DNA from: Oscillatoria sp. SIO1A7
GTDB lineage: Bacteria > Cyanobacteriota > Cyanobacteriia > Cyanobacteriales > Laspinemataceae
Direction: 5' to 3'
NCBI GenBank assembly: GCA_010672965.1
Contig: JAAHFN010000026.1
Coordinates: 1-64,000 of the forward strand
DNA: 64,000 nt
Under the pieces are notes generated by a model. That model saw only the letters and a program-made list of their open reading frames with translations. It did no database searches and was not told the DNA's origin. Position numbers and translations under genes: made by a program. Of this stretch, positions 9,212 to 18,350 are shown piece by piece (the stretch's first letter is position 1; each line of letters starts with the position of its first letter).

Positions 9212-9267
9212 GGGGGCATCTGCCTGTGGCAAGCACCAATAATCAGAGGTCCTTTCCTTGCGTTACG

Positions 9268-9375
9268 GGTTAGCTAGTGCAGCGCGGCATAAATAATCTT
9301 TCTTCGCCATATATTGCCCGGGAGCCAGGGTTCAAAGGAATTTTGAATTGCGTGAATTTTGAATTCCGCGCAGCG
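9268..9375. repeat. Repeat family R3
   Basis: It begins GCTAGTGCAGCGCGGCA and includes GGGAGCCAGGGTTC and AAAGGAATTTTGAA. Related copies lie near 5160-5225 (inverted) and 16446-16570. Confidence 0.6.
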
Positions 9376-9456
9376 GGACAATGGACCTGACTTACCAGTA
9401 TAGTTCTTAAAAAATACCCCATTTCCTTTAGCTGCGGTTTTTCACGGCTTGCAAAA

Positions 9457-10188
9457 CTACTCTCGAACAGTCGAAGCAGCGAGGAAACCACCATATACCC
9501 TATCGAGCCGCTCTATTTCCAAATCCCACAGATAATCAACCGCCCAGTTGGCAAGGCGCTGAACTATATGATACGGGTAAGTATTGGCCACTCCAACCAC
9601 GGGCATTCCAGCTCGCTTAGCCGCTTCAATTCCTGCCGGGGAATCTTCTATAGCCAGACATTCATTCTCGCGAAGGTTGAGATCGGGATATTCCCGATTC
9701 AAGCGTTCCACAGCCAGCAGATACCCATCTGGTTCTGGTTTGCTCGCTGCCAAGTCATCGCCAGCAACCACGACCGGGAAATACTGGGCTAGCTCTGCGC
9801 GCTTTAGCACCAACTTGATTTCAGAACCGATTGCCCCGCTGACGATCGCCAACTTCATACCCGCCACCCGCAGTTTATAAATTAAGTCAGCAACTCCTAT
9901 ATATATGGGCAGCTTTTCCTGGTTTTCGAGCTGGTTTCTATAGGCCCTATTTTTTCTTTCTATTAATCTGCTCAGGTAGTCTTCCGAGAGGAATCGACCC
10001 TGACTGGCAAATAGATCTGCAATAGAGGCGCGATCGCTGCGACCGAGACAGAGTTTCCGAAAATCTCCTGGCTTTGGTCGCAAATTTTCTTCTAGGAGTA
10101 GTTGCTCTAGCAACTGCTCGTGAATAGGCTCGTCGTTAATAATAACACCATTGAAATCAAATAAAACCGCCTTAATCGCCATTGTCAC
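9457..10188 (-). CDS. HAD-superfamily hydrolase (beta-phosphoglucomutase-like), motif I DFNGV
   Basis: 243 residues, typical for subfamily IA HAD phosphatases with a helical cap. Motif I is DFNGVI (nucleophile Asp11), motif II IVSG, motif III ASKPEPDGY (Lys), motif IV IEDSPAG. The second Asp of the usual DxD motif, the general acid/base, is Asn13. The start may be GTG (10188) behind AAGGGAAAC or the ATG six bases on; the choice changes two residues. The substrate is a small phosphorylated metabolite that cannot be named. It sits alone between repeats, on the same strand as the TVP38-type gene upstream. Confidence 0.85.
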   Translation of the reverse strand: MTMAIKAVLFDFNGVIINDEPIHEQLLEQLLLEENLRPKPGDFRKLCLGRSDRASIADLFASQGRFLSEDYLSRLIERKNRAYRNQLENQEKLPIYIGVADLIYKLRVAGMKLAIVSGAIGSEIKLVLKRAELAQYFPVVVAGDDLAASKPEPDGYLLAVERLNREYPDLNLRENECLAIEDSPAGIEAAKRAGMPVVGVANTYPYHIVQRLANWAVDYLWDLEIERLDRVYGGFLAASTVRE

Positions 10189-10207
10189 GTTTCCCTTGTC
10201 TTTTTTT

Positions 10208-10325
10208 CAGGACTTACGCATATACTCCAAATGTACTGTGCTACTGCAGCACCTTCACCTATATATAGAGTTTGCGCGTAGCGCTCGTAGCAGCCTTACG
10301 AGCGCTACGAGAAAGCGTAAGTCCT
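10208..10325. repeat. MITE-like element, family R1
   Basis: CAGGACTTACGCA (10208-10220) pairs with GCGTAAGTCCT (10315-10325). The core includes the palindromic GCGCTCGTAGCAGCCTTACGAGCGC. It sits between two minus-strand genes, only a few bases beyond the stop codon of the upstream one. Confidence 0.85.
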
Positions 10326-10329
10326 ATTT

Positions 10330-11046
10330 TTATTGGCAGCGACGGGCGAAAACAGGCAGGATTGATAGTACCGCGAGAAAAGCTAGAGCTACGAAGAATG
10401 GTAGGCGATCGCCTCCTTCGAGCGCCTGTTCGCCAGTTACCCCTAACCAAGTATAGGCGAGAGTTCCTGGGATAATGCCAAAAAAGGTGCCCGCTGTATA
10501 GTCAACCCAGTGTATAGGAGTCAGGCCAAACAGGAAATTAACCAGATTAAAAGGGGAGATAGGGACAAAGCGCACGGCCAGCACAAATTTTAGAGGCTCT
10601 TTGGCTACAGCTTCGTTAAAGCGTATCAACATTTTATGCTGTCCGAACTTACACATGGCCCAATCTCGCCATAGATAGCGAGCAATCCAAAAGGCAGCTA
10701 AGGCTCCAAGTGTAGCTCCTATAACGGACAAGAAAGTACCCCACCCCAAACCAAAAACGGCACCTCCCGCGATTGTCATCACTGTACCGGGAACGCCGAG
10801 AGCGGTGGTGACAATATAAATTAGCACAAATATAAGTGCGGCCCAACTACCCCATTGGTGTAGCATTTGGGTGATAAAGGCGCGCTCGAACAGTCGGTTT
10901 AAAGGAGTGAAAAGGCAAAGCAATAGGCAGCCAAGAGCGATCGCCGTCATTGTGAAGCGCGGATTCTTAAAGTTAGTCCACAGCTGACGACTATTGCTTG
11001 CAAGCGATCGCCGCCCCAGACCCCGGCCAATTGCTGCTTCCTTCAT
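10330..11046 (-). CDS. TVP38/TMEM64 family membrane protein (VTT domain)
   Basis: 238 residues with about five membrane segments. VTT (DedA-like) signatures are visible: VPGTVMTIAGGAVFGLGWGTFLSVIGATLG split over residues 80-110, VRFVPISPFNLVNFLFGLT, and FFGIIPGTLAYTWLG. Family members are integral inner- or thylakoid-membrane proteins thought to handle lipid or ion transport; the exact role is unknown. The start is supported by GGAGG five bases before the ATG. The adjacent R1 repeat begins just after the stop codon. Confidence 0.88.
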   Translation of the reverse strand: MKEAAIGRGLGRRSLASNSRQLWTNFKNPRFTMTAIALGCLLLCLFTPLNRLFERAFITQMLHQWGSWAALIFVLIYIVTTALGVPGTVMTIAGGAVFGLGWGTFLSVIGATLGALAAFWIARYLWRDWAMCKFGQHKMLIRFNEAVAKEPLKFVLAVRFVPISPFNLVNFLFGLTPIHWVDYTAGTFFGIIPGTLAYTWLGVTGEQALEGGDRLPFFVALAFLAVLSILPVFARRCQ

Positions 11047-11587
11047 GTATCCTCCAACAAGAGCTATATAAGATGAGATCGGATCTAGATGAGTGCAGCC
11101 TTAGAACGGGCTTGGCATTTGTTAAAAAATATAGCTCTGAACTCTGAGCTCTGAGATCTCAGCAATCGAGCGTGCGCCTTTTGGCATTTTGTAATTGTCA
11201 GGACTTACGCAATCGCCTATATCAATAGGGGCGATCGCGGAATAATTGCCCCCAAAATACTAGATATGGACAGTTTGCGTAAGTCCCGATCGCCTAACCG
11301 ATTCCGGGGATTGCTATAAAACAACGAGCGTAGCTGCATATTAGGGGTCCTTTATCTCTAACCTGCCCTCTCGAACGGCCTTGCCAACTGGGCATAGGCA
11401 GATCCCTCTAAGATAAGCTACGATGACCAAATAAGGATAAAACACTTGTGCAAATTATAGTATCTAATTCTATGTGTGGCTTTTGGTGCTAGCCACGCAC
11501 CCTAAAAAAAGCGCCCCTGCATAAGTCCTATAAAAAATGTCTCTTTGTCAGAGTGTGTGGAGTTAAAACCTGCAAGTCTAGGGTGTT
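11047..11587. other. Intergenic region with R1 elements
   Basis: It contains a full R1 element at 11199-11287 (CAGGACTTACGCA...TTTGCGTAAGTCC) and a decayed one at about 11440-11531 (TTGTGCAAATTATAG...CCTGCATAAGTCCTA). It separates divergent genes, so it should also hold promoters for both sides; none was assigned with confidence. Confidence 0.6.
11199..11287. repeat. MITE-like element, family R1
   Basis: The terminal inverted repeat is CAGGACTTACGCA (11199-11211) with TTTGCGTAAGTCC (to 11287). The core is rich in GGGGCGATCGCGG. Confidence 0.8.
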
Positions 11588-12655
11588 ATGTTTAGCGAAA
11601 CTCCAACAGATAATTTTAAGGTAGAATTTAAAGACGAAACTGCGACAGTCCATCTTCCCCCTCGGGTTGCCGTGCTGGAGGCCGTCGCTTTTAAGCAGAC
11701 CTGCCACCAGATTATTGCCAGGACTCCCCCTCCCAGGCAGATTGTCTTTGATTGCAAGCAAACTATTTTTATAGATAGCAGTGGGGTTGGTGCCTTAGTT
11801 CATAATGTGAAAGCAGCCAAAAAACAGACTATTTCCTTGGTTCTACGATACGTCCAACCTCAAGTTATGGGAGTGTTATCCCTCACTGGTTTAGATAGGG
11901 CCTTAACAATTGAATTCGATATTGAAGAGGACCAAAGCGATGTTGCCCCTCCCGAACTCGAACATATAAGCACCGAAAATAAGGAAAATAGAAACAAGGA
12001 AAACAGAAGCAAGGACAAGGCACCTCTGCCAACTACTCATCCTTCCGTCCGTTCCTCGGTAAAGCGGGGAGTGGATATTTTGGGGGCGATAGTTGGTTTG
12101 GGTATAACCGCAATTCTATTTTTACCGATCGCGATCGCAATCAAAACCGATAGTCCTGGTCCAATTTTATTCAGCCAAATCCGCTGTGGTTGGATGGGAA
12201 AGACATTTCTGATGTGGAAATTTCGCTCGATGTGCGAGGATGCCGAAAAGCGAAAATCCGAAATCCACAACCAAATAGAAGGTCCTGTTTTCAAATTATT
12301 CAAAAATGAGGCGGATCCTAGGATCACCCGAGTAGGCCGCTTTATACGCCGCACTAGCTTGGACGAACTGCCCCAGTTTTGGAACGTACTAAAAGGAGAG
12401 ATGAGTCTGGTCGGCACTAGACCAGTTCTCCCAGATGAATTAGAAAGTTATGAGGTGCCCGAATGGCAGCGTCTGGATGTCAAGCCCGGTATAACTGGGG
12501 AATGGCAAGTGAACGGCCGCTCTAACATCCGCAATTTTGAAGATGTCATCCGCTTAGATCTGCAATACCAAAAAAACTGGAGCCTACTTTACGATGTAAA
12601 AATAATAATCAAAACTATCAAAGTCCTGTTGCAGAAAAATAACGGTGCTTATTGA
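11588..12655 (+). CDS. STAS domain fused to polysaccharide-priming sugar transferase
   Basis: 355 residues. Residues 1-112 are a STAS domain of anti-sigma-antagonist type with the phosphorylation motif FIDSSGVGALV (Ser64). A charged, Lys/Glu/Asn-rich linker (113-158) joins it to a bacterial sugar transferase: membrane segment about 161-186, KFRSM (211-215), the catalytic-region RTSLDELPQFWNVLKGEMSL spanning 255-274 with the Asp-Glu pair 259-260, GTRP, and PGITGEWQVNGRS. Such transferases load the first sugar phosphate on undecaprenyl phosphate to begin exopolysaccharide or capsule. Only the single C-terminal membrane anchor is present, as in short WcaJ/WbaP-type enzymes. Genes for a partner-switching kinase and phosphatase follow, which suggests that priming is switched by Ser phosphorylation of the STAS domain; that is inference. 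Confidence 0.9.
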   Translation: MFSETPTDNFKVEFKDETATVHLPPRVAVLEAVAFKQTCHQIIARTPPPRQIVFDCKQTIFIDSSGVGALVHNVKAAKKQTISLVLRYVQPQVMGVLSLTGLDRALTIEFDIEEDQSDVAPPELEHISTENKENRNKENRSKDKAPLPTTHPSVRSSVKRGVDILGAIVGLGITAILFLPIAIAIKTDSPGPILFSQIRCGWMGKTFLMWKFRSMCEDAEKRKSEIHNQIEGPVFKLFKNEADPRITRVGRFIRRTSLDELPQFWNVLKGEMSLVGTRPVLPDELESYEVPEWQRLDVKPGITGEWQVNGRSNIRNFEDVIRLDLQYQKNWSLLYDVKIIIKTIKVLLQKNNGAY

Positions 12656-12801
12656 AGCATCCTAAAACTACCCTAAAATCGCGTTGACGATCGTGAAACG
12701 ATCTGTGCTAAAGCTAAAATCGTTATTCATCCCCCCGCGTACTAAAAAAGCTAGGAAGCTGGTGGAAGTCCTTTAAATACCAGCGAGTAAGAGGACCAAA
12801 A

Positions 12802-13239
12802 ATGCTGGAGCAATTACGCAAACCCAGGCGAATAGAGGTCCATACAGACCTGAGCAACCTGGAAAAAGTTCTGATATGGTTTGAGAAAAACCATACATCG
12901 CTAGTACCGGAGAATCTGTTGTGGCAGTGTAAAACTGCTTTGGCAGAAGGATTCACCAATGCGGTGCGCCACGCTCACCGAGACTTGCCCGATTCGACTC
13001 CCATTGAAATCGAGGTGACCTTGGAGGAGAGATCCCTAGAAATGCGAATTTGGGATTTTGGGCAACCTTTTGATTTCGAGTCAAAACTACAGTCTATATT
13101 GCAAGAGACTTTTGAACCCCTAGAAAAACCAAATGGCCGGGGGCTAATTTTTATGCATCGCCTGACTGACGAGCTGTCTTACACTCGCACGGATAGGCGT
13201 AATTGCCTATTCATGCGCAAAAAAATGGTGGATGACTAA
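12802..13239 (+). CDS. RsbW/SpoIIAB-type ATP-binding serine kinase (anti-sigma factor family)
   Basis: 145 residues, the normal length for this GHKL-fold family. The N box is LAEGFTNAVRHAH (Glu49, Asn53), the G1 box IWDFGQPFD (Asp85, Gly87) and the G2 box NGRGLIF (112-117). Such proteins phosphorylate the conserved Ser of STAS partners and release another partner in exchange. Two STAS targets are encoded within 4 kb, one fused to a sugar transferase (upstream) and one free (15775-16137), and a PP2C phosphatase follows. No sigma factor is encoded nearby, so the output may be enzymatic rather than transcriptional. The start codon lies behind the weak site GAGGACC. Confidence 0.9.
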   Translation: MLEQLRKPRRIEVHTDLSNLEKVLIWFEKNHTSLVPENLLWQCKTALAEGFTNAVRHAHRDLPDSTPIEIEVTLEERSLEMRIWDFGQPFDFESKLQSILQETFEPLEKPNGRGLIFMHRLTDELSYTRTDRRNCLFMRKKMVDD

Positions 13240-13763
13240 ACTCCACTCCCGTTTATCTGTACTATTGTCAAGGTTTGTCGCTGGGGTTGGGAGCATCGCA
13301 TCCTATGGAGATTGTGGGCAGGGCGCTTTTGGGGACGCTCTTGGGATAAGAGCTATTGTTGCGAAAAGGCAGCTCGGCAAAATGTAGGGGCGAACCTTAC
13401 ATGGGCAAACGATCGGGAGCAGGGGCTAAAAGAATTATCTAACTGGGAAACAGAAAAAAACCAGCCTCCCTGAGTTACCCTAAATATGCAAGTATGGAAA
13501 AGGATAAAGCCCTGCGGAGAAAGCAAACCCGGAAGCGGCGATCGCCATATCTCTGCAACCCCCGTGCAAGCTGGCCGTGCAAGGGGCGATACACCCCAAA
13601 AAAAACCTTGCAACAACCGACGAGCTATAGCAATAATACTGCGCTCCCTCGTCAAGATAGTGGAGAGGGAGAGAATTGGGGGGCGGGAAAGCTAACAGGG
13701 CACTACGTTTCAGCCAAAGGAGCTGAAGAAAAACTCTTATTGGCAGACAAAAAACGCAGGAAT

Positions 13764-15674
13764 GGTATGGATTCTCAGTCAGGAGAATTGATTGGCTTGC
13801 ATGACCAACAAGGCGATCGCCACCAACAATTTCAGATCGATAACACAGAAGCAACGTTTACTCGGGGCCAAGTGCAGGAGCTTTTGAAATATACCCACGA
13901 TCTTATAGTAATTTTCCGGCTGACCGACCAATGGTGTCTTTATGCCAACGAGTCTTGGTGTCAAGCTTTGGGCTATTCAGAAGCAGAAGCCAAGACTCTA
14001 TATTTGTGGGAACTCGTGCGATCGGCAGAGCGTGCAAAAGTTTCGCGCATTACGGAAATTCTCCTCAAAGGAGAATCAATAGAGGAAATAGAGCTGACGT
14101 TCTCGACCCGCTCGGGCGATCTAGTGTGGGCGATAGGCAAGATATTGTGCCAGAAGGAAAATGGTCAACCTTACTCTGGGGCTTGCATTTTTCGCAACAT
14201 TACCGCCGAAAAACTTTTTCAGGCGAAATACGAGCAAATTTTTGATAACACTAGAGAAGGGCTGTTTGAGGCAAGCTTGGCCGGAGACGTGAAGGTTGTT
14301 AACCAATCAATGGCAACGATTTACGGCTATGATTCCCCGGCTGAATTTATCGAAAAAGTTAAAAATGTCAGCAAGCTATATGTGCGTCTCGAACATTGGC
14401 AGGAATGTATCGCCGATCTTGAACTTAAGGGCGAAATCTTGCAAGAGGTTAAGGTTATAAAGCACGGAGGCACTGCAATCTGGGTATCTGAAAGACTTAG
14501 GCTAACTCGTTCTGCCCAAGGCCAAGCCACTGGGGTAGAAGGATTTGTCCAAGATATTAGCAATCAGAGACAGGCAGAGGCAACTCTAGAGGTAGCGAAA
14601 GAGCAGCTCCAGGCAGTATTGGATGCTGTCCCGGGCACGGTATCTTTGATAAGCTCTAATTTCCGCTACTTGGGCGTTAACCGACATTTAGCCGCTACTT
14701 ATAATATGCCTTTGGAGCATTTTGTCGGTCGCGAAGTTGGCTTTCGCCAAGGTGTGTTTGGTAAATTCGTGCGCGATTTTTTTACCAACGACGTTGAGGA
14801 AGCTTCAATTGAAATCGATGCAGAACTGGATGGAGCTTTCCGCAGCGATATGGTGATCGCGAAGAAATGGCTCGACAATGAGGCGGCTGTTTTCGTAGGG
14901 ATAGATATTACCGAGCGCAAGCGAGCCGAAGCAGCTCTGCAGGCAGAGTTTGCTGAGGCAGCAGAATATGTGCGAAGTCTCCTGCCCGCTCCTATAACAG
15001 AACCGGTGGCTATTGATTCCCGGTTTATTCCTTCGCAACAACTCGGCGGCGATGGGTTTGATTATTATTGGCTCGATGACGACCACTTGGCCGTTTATCT
15101 TCTAGATGTCTCCGGACATGGTTCCCGCGCTGCCCTGCTATCGGTTTCGGTACTGAATTTGCTGCGATCGCGCTTTTTACCCAATACGAACTTTTACCAA
15201 CCCAACGAAGTTCTCGCTGCCCTCAATCAACTAATACAGATGGATAGGCAGCGAAATATGTACTTCACTATATGGTATGGCGTCTATAATCAAAAAGAGC
15301 GCCAGCTAGTTTATGCTAGCGCTGGCCATCCACCGGCGTTATTGCTCTTTGGCAGTTCCGATAACGTCCAGGTCAAACAGCTTAGAACTTCGGGTTGCTT
15401 GCCCATAGGGATGTTTCCCACTGCTCAATATGTTAACGATTCCTGCGAAATAGAAGATACCAGTACTCTTTACGTTTTCAGCGACGGAATTTATGAAATA
15501 CGCCTACCTGACGGCACTGTCTGGGATCTCAACGATTTTCTACAATTACTAAGGGATTGTCATCGTACTGGCAAAGCCTTCAGCCTAGAGCCTATTTTAG
15601 ATGCTGTTAGAAGCCTCAAAGCTAAAGAAACATTTGAAGACGATGTTTCTCTCTTAGAAGTTAATTTTAGCTAA
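13764..15674 (+). CDS. PAS-PAS-PAS-PP2C serine phosphatase (RsbU/SpoIIE type)
   Basis: 636 residues from the preferred ATG at 13764, which has AGGA at suitable spacing. The frame stays open up to an ATG at 13494, but those 90 residues are low-complexity and lack a ribosome binding site, so I treat 13240-13763 as intergenic. Three PAS domains (about 33-150, 150-270, 275-390) precede a PP2C domain at about 394-636 with GGDGFDYYW, DVSGHG (Asp448) and the terminal FEDDVSLLEV metal-site motif. It should dephosphorylate STAS Ser-phosphate when the PAS domains sense their signal, opposing the kinase encoded before it. No membrane segments are visible, so it is probably cytosolic. The PAS ligands are unknown. 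Confidence 0.9.
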   Translation, partial: GMDSQSGELIGLHDQQGDRHQQFQIDNTEATFTRGQVQELLKYTHDLIVIFRLTDQWCLYANESWCQALGYSEAEAKTLYLWELVRSAERAKVSRITEILLKGESIEEIELTFSTRSGDLVWAIGKILCQKENGQPYSGACIFRNITAEKLFQAKYEQIFDNTREGLFEASLAGDVKVVNQSMATIYGYDSPAEFIEKVKNVSKLYVRLEHWQECIADLELKGEILQEVKVIKHGGTAIWVSERLRLTRSAQGQATGVEGFVQDISNQRQAEATLEVAKEQLQAVLDAVPGTVSLISSNFRYLGVNRHLAATYNMPLEHFVGREVGFRQGVFGKFVRDFFTNDVEEASIEIDAELDGAFRSDMVIAKKWLDNEAAVFVGIDITERKRAEAALQAEFAEAAEYVRSLLPAPITEPVAIDSRFIPSQQLGGDGFDYYWLDDDHLAVYLLDVSGHGSRAALLSVSVLNLLRSRFLPNTNFYQPNEVLAALNQLIQMDRQRNMYFTIWYGVYNQKERQLVYASAGHPPALLLFGSSDNVQVKQLRTSGCLPIGMFPTAQYVNDSCEIEDTSTLYVFSDGIYEIRLPDGTVWDLNDFLQLLRDCHRTGKAFSLEPILDAVRSLKAKETFEDDVSLLEVNFS

Positions 15675-15774
15675 ATTGTAATTTAATCTGGGATTTACTT
15701 TGACTAAGGCTAAAATAACCATATAACTGCCATTCCCTTCCCACACCCATTCCGCTGGCAGACCATAACTATTG

Positions 15775-16137
15775 TTAAGATGGCTTATTTGGTAAAACTT
15801 TCTCCTCAAATTCCGGCTGATGCTCGAAAATTTCTATAACCTTATCCAGGCCAGCCAGCTCAAATAGCATTTTGACTTGATTGTTCAGGGCGCATACATA
15901 GATCTGACTGCCGGCTGATTGAACTGTTTTAATAGCTAAAACCACAGCTCCCAAGCCAGAACTATCCATAAAGGTGACATCCTTAAAGTCAATTAAAACC
16001 ACTTCTGCGCCAGACTCTCCTTTATCTGATTTGTCTGATGAGGTATCGACACAGTTGCTAATTTCTTGATTAAATTGGCTTGCTTTAGTGCGATCTAAAA
16101 GGCCAACGGGGTGAATAACTTTAACCACAGGACTCAT
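15775..16137 (-). CDS. STAS-domain protein (anti-sigma factor antagonist type)
   Basis: 120 residues forming one STAS domain: VTFMDSSGLGAVVLA with the phosphorylatable Ser59, and FELAGLDKVIEIF near the end. An insertion rich in Ser, Asp and Lys (31-42) lengthens the loop before VVLIDF. It converges on the phosphatase gene with 100 bp between stops. It is likely a second substrate of the kinase at 12802-13239, giving the switch two STAS partners that compete. This pairing is inferred from family and position. Confidence 0.88.
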   Translation of the reverse strand: MSPVVKVIHPVGLLDRTKASQFNQEISNCVDTSSDKSDKGESGAEVVLIDFKDVTFMDSSGLGAVVLAIKTVQSAGSQIYVCALNNQVKMLFELAGLDKVIEIFEHQPEFEEKVLPNKPS

Positions 16138-16886
16138 ATTGTTAACTTGCCGATTCAGTGGACCAAAGAGAAGGAAAAACTAGATAGTAGATAGTTTGGC
16201 CTGAAATGCCCAACAAAATTATCTTAACTTGCTATAACCTCCCATACAATCGGGAGATCGGACAATTAGGGCATATTACTATAAGGCAACAGAATTGTTG
16301 CATTTCAGTAATAGACTATTTTAGGGTATTTTTGTATCTGAGAGGATTAAGATTTACCATGACTGCACTACTTACTATAGGGGAAGGTTACCACAAGTGT
16401 CAAAACGGTGGATGGCTGGGGACAGGTAAATAACCCGCCCCTAAACTAGCTAGTGCAGCGCGGCAGAAATAATAAGCGAGCGCGATCCTTGTGGCCGGGA
16501 ACCAGGCTCCAAAGGAATTTTAAATTTTGAATGAAAGAATTTTGAATGAGAGCTAGAAGGCACTAGGGTGTGGGGGGGCAATCTGCGGGTATGTTTTTTA
16601 GATTTGGCATTCAACCCTCAGTATCTCGGACGCGACCCTAGGCGTAGGGGCGATAGCATTCCCGAGACAGCCTTTGCTCATAGAGAAAACTTTGTAGTGG
16701 AATGCAACGCCTATGAAACCCATGCAGCCCACCGACCGCACTCATTTAGAAGATTATAAAAAACATACCCTTGAAAGGTGGGGGGGTGGGGCTTGGCTTG
16801 GAGTTAAAAATATAATTTTTGAGCTGAGATCCAATAAAATTTTAAAATGGTACCTAGTGCCATATTGATGGAAATCCTCGATATCA
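16138..16886. other. Intergenic region with repeats
   Basis: No supported gene; the frame at 16206-16433 has no ribosome binding site or recognisable sequence. It holds an R3 repeat (16446-16570), part of an R4 repeat (about 16646-16712, GTAGGGGCGATAGCATTCCCGAG and GGAATGCAACGCC) and a G-rich run near 16780. Confidence 0.5.
16446..16570. repeat. Repeat family R3
   Basis: It starts CTAGCTAGTGCAGCGCGGCA, then GGCCGGGAACCAGGCTCC and AAAGGAATTTTAAATTTTG. It is similar to the sequence at 9268-9375. Confidence 0.6.
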
Positions 16887-17573
16887 ATGGCCAAAAAAAA
16901 TACGGCCCACATCCTAGTTATTGAAGATGAAGCCAAGCTAGCTCAATTTATTGAACTAGAACTGAAATATGAAGGCTACCAAGTCAGCGTGGCTAGCGAC
17001 GGACTAGCTGGACTAACCGCCGCAAGGGAATCCGAGCCCAATTTGATAGTTCTCGATTGGATGCTGCCCGGGATATCCGGATTGGAGCTATGCCGACGCC
17101 TGCGAACCACTGGAAATATGGTGCCAGTGATTTTATTGACCGCCAAGGATGACGTTAAGTCTCGGGTGGCTGGTCTGGATGCCGGTGCCGACGATTATGT
17201 GGTCAAACCCTTCAGCGTAGAAGAACTATTAGCTAGAGTCCGAGCCCATCTGCGGCGTACCCAAGAAGAAGACCCCGAACTGTTGCAATTTGGCGATCTG
17301 AGCTTAAACCGCAGCACAAGGGAAATCTTCAGGGGAGACAGAGCCATTGAGCTGACAGCTAAAGAATTTGACCTTCTAGAATATCTGCTGTCCCACCCAC
17401 GACAAGTTCTCACTCGCGACCAAATCCTGGAAAATGTCTGGGGCTACGATTTCATGGGGGACTCTAACATTATCGAAGTTTATGTGCGCTACCTGCGCCT
17501 TAAGCTCGAAGCGAATCAGGAAAAACGCCTAATTCAAACAGTGCGAGGCGTCGGCTATGTGTTGCGGGATTAG
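16887..17573 (+). CDS. OmpR/PhoB-type response regulator
   Basis: 228 residues: receiver domain 1-120 with acidic pair Glu13-Asp14, phospho-acceptor Asp57 (VLDWMLPG), Thr85 and Lys107 (VVKPFS), then a winged-helix domain (about 130-228) with ELTAKEFDLLEYLLSHP and VWGYDF...RYLRLKLE, ending GVGYVLRD. It is a two-component transcription factor. No histidine kinase is encoded beside it, so it is an orphan here. The paralogue cannot be named with confidence from sequence alone. Confidence 0.92.
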   Translation: MAKKNTAHILVIEDEAKLAQFIELELKYEGYQVSVASDGLAGLTAARESEPNLIVLDWMLPGISGLELCRRLRTTGNMVPVILLTAKDDVKSRVAGLDAGADDYVVKPFSVEELLARVRAHLRRTQEEDPELLQFGDLSLNRSTREIFRGDRAIELTAKEFDLLEYLLSHPRQVLTRDQILENVWGYDFMGDSNIIEVYVRYLRLKLEANQEKRLIQTVRGVGYVLRD

Positions 17574-18350
17574 GTCGGGCGGATTGTCGGGCGCGATTGG
17601 TCGGGCGGGCGCGATTGGTCGAGCGCGATTGGTCGGGCGCGATTGGTCGGGCGCTATTTCAAGAAGAGGAGTTAGGCAAAAACTCTGTATGTAGGGTGCG
17701 CACTGCGCGCCTAATCTAGATATAGAGTTCGATCTGACAATTTGCTTAAGACCTAAAAAAAAGACTCTACTGATTATCAGGGATTTCTCAGCTTGCGATC
17801 GCCTTACGCTCATATTGTAGGGCTTTAATTGGCGATCGAGGGCTAGCGATCGCTATTGCGAGCGAGGGGTCAGAATCCTCCTTGCTTTTATTCTCGACTT
17901 GCTATTATTTCTGATGTCTCGGGGCTTAGGCAAAGTATCGCTTGGAACTATATATATATATATGAATACCTTCGCCTTTTTTCGGCAGGGAACGATCCCC
18001 CAACCCGCCTAAAAAAGGGGGGGCAATAGTCTCCCGCGTCAATAGCCCCCCTTTTTAAGGGGGGTTGGGGGGATCCGGCGTTGGGAAACAAACAGTTATT
18101 TGTTGGATTTAGTCCCAAGACGGGGGCGCCTCCTGCGAAAAGCGTCGGTGCGTAATTACTATGTCGGCTGCTGCCCGAAGGACAAAATAGTCAGCTTACA
18201 GCAGAACCTAGCGCGATCGCTCGTACCCACCCACAGACCTTATTGCTAGCAAGCGCGGGATTTTATATATAGCTTTCGAGCCAACAAGAAAGCCCTAAGT
18301 CCTGGATTGAATAGCCCAATATAACAGTTGTAAAAAATAGCGAGAAAACT
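17574..18350. other. Intergenic region with tandem and inverted repeats
   Basis: Directly after the regulator gene lie four or more copies of GGTCGGGCGCGATT-type repeat (17575-17655). Part of an R1-like core follows (17695-17750), then a TATATATATATAT tract (17951-17963) and the R6 inverted repeat at 17996-18076. No gene is seen. The last 100 bp should hold the promoter of the RTX protein gene. Confidence 0.6.
17996..18076. repeat. Inverted repeat family R6 (CCCCCCAACCC/GGGGTTGGGGGG)
   Basis: CCCCCAACCCGCCTAAAAAAGG pairs with CCTTTTTAAGGGGGGTTGGGGG, and inner GGGGGGCAATAG pairs imperfectly with AATAGCCCCCC. The same sequence type occurs inside the nested element at 36500-36540. Confidence 0.75.

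Noticed and set aside
13494-13763. N-terminal extension of the PP2C phosphatase
   Set aside because: In frame, but low complexity, without ribosome binding site and without family similarity; the ATG at 13764 has AGGA at suitable distance.
17951-17963. TATATATATATAT tract as a promoter or replication origin
   Set aside because: Simple dinucleotide run 390 bp from the next start; no DnaA boxes or -35 element assigned.
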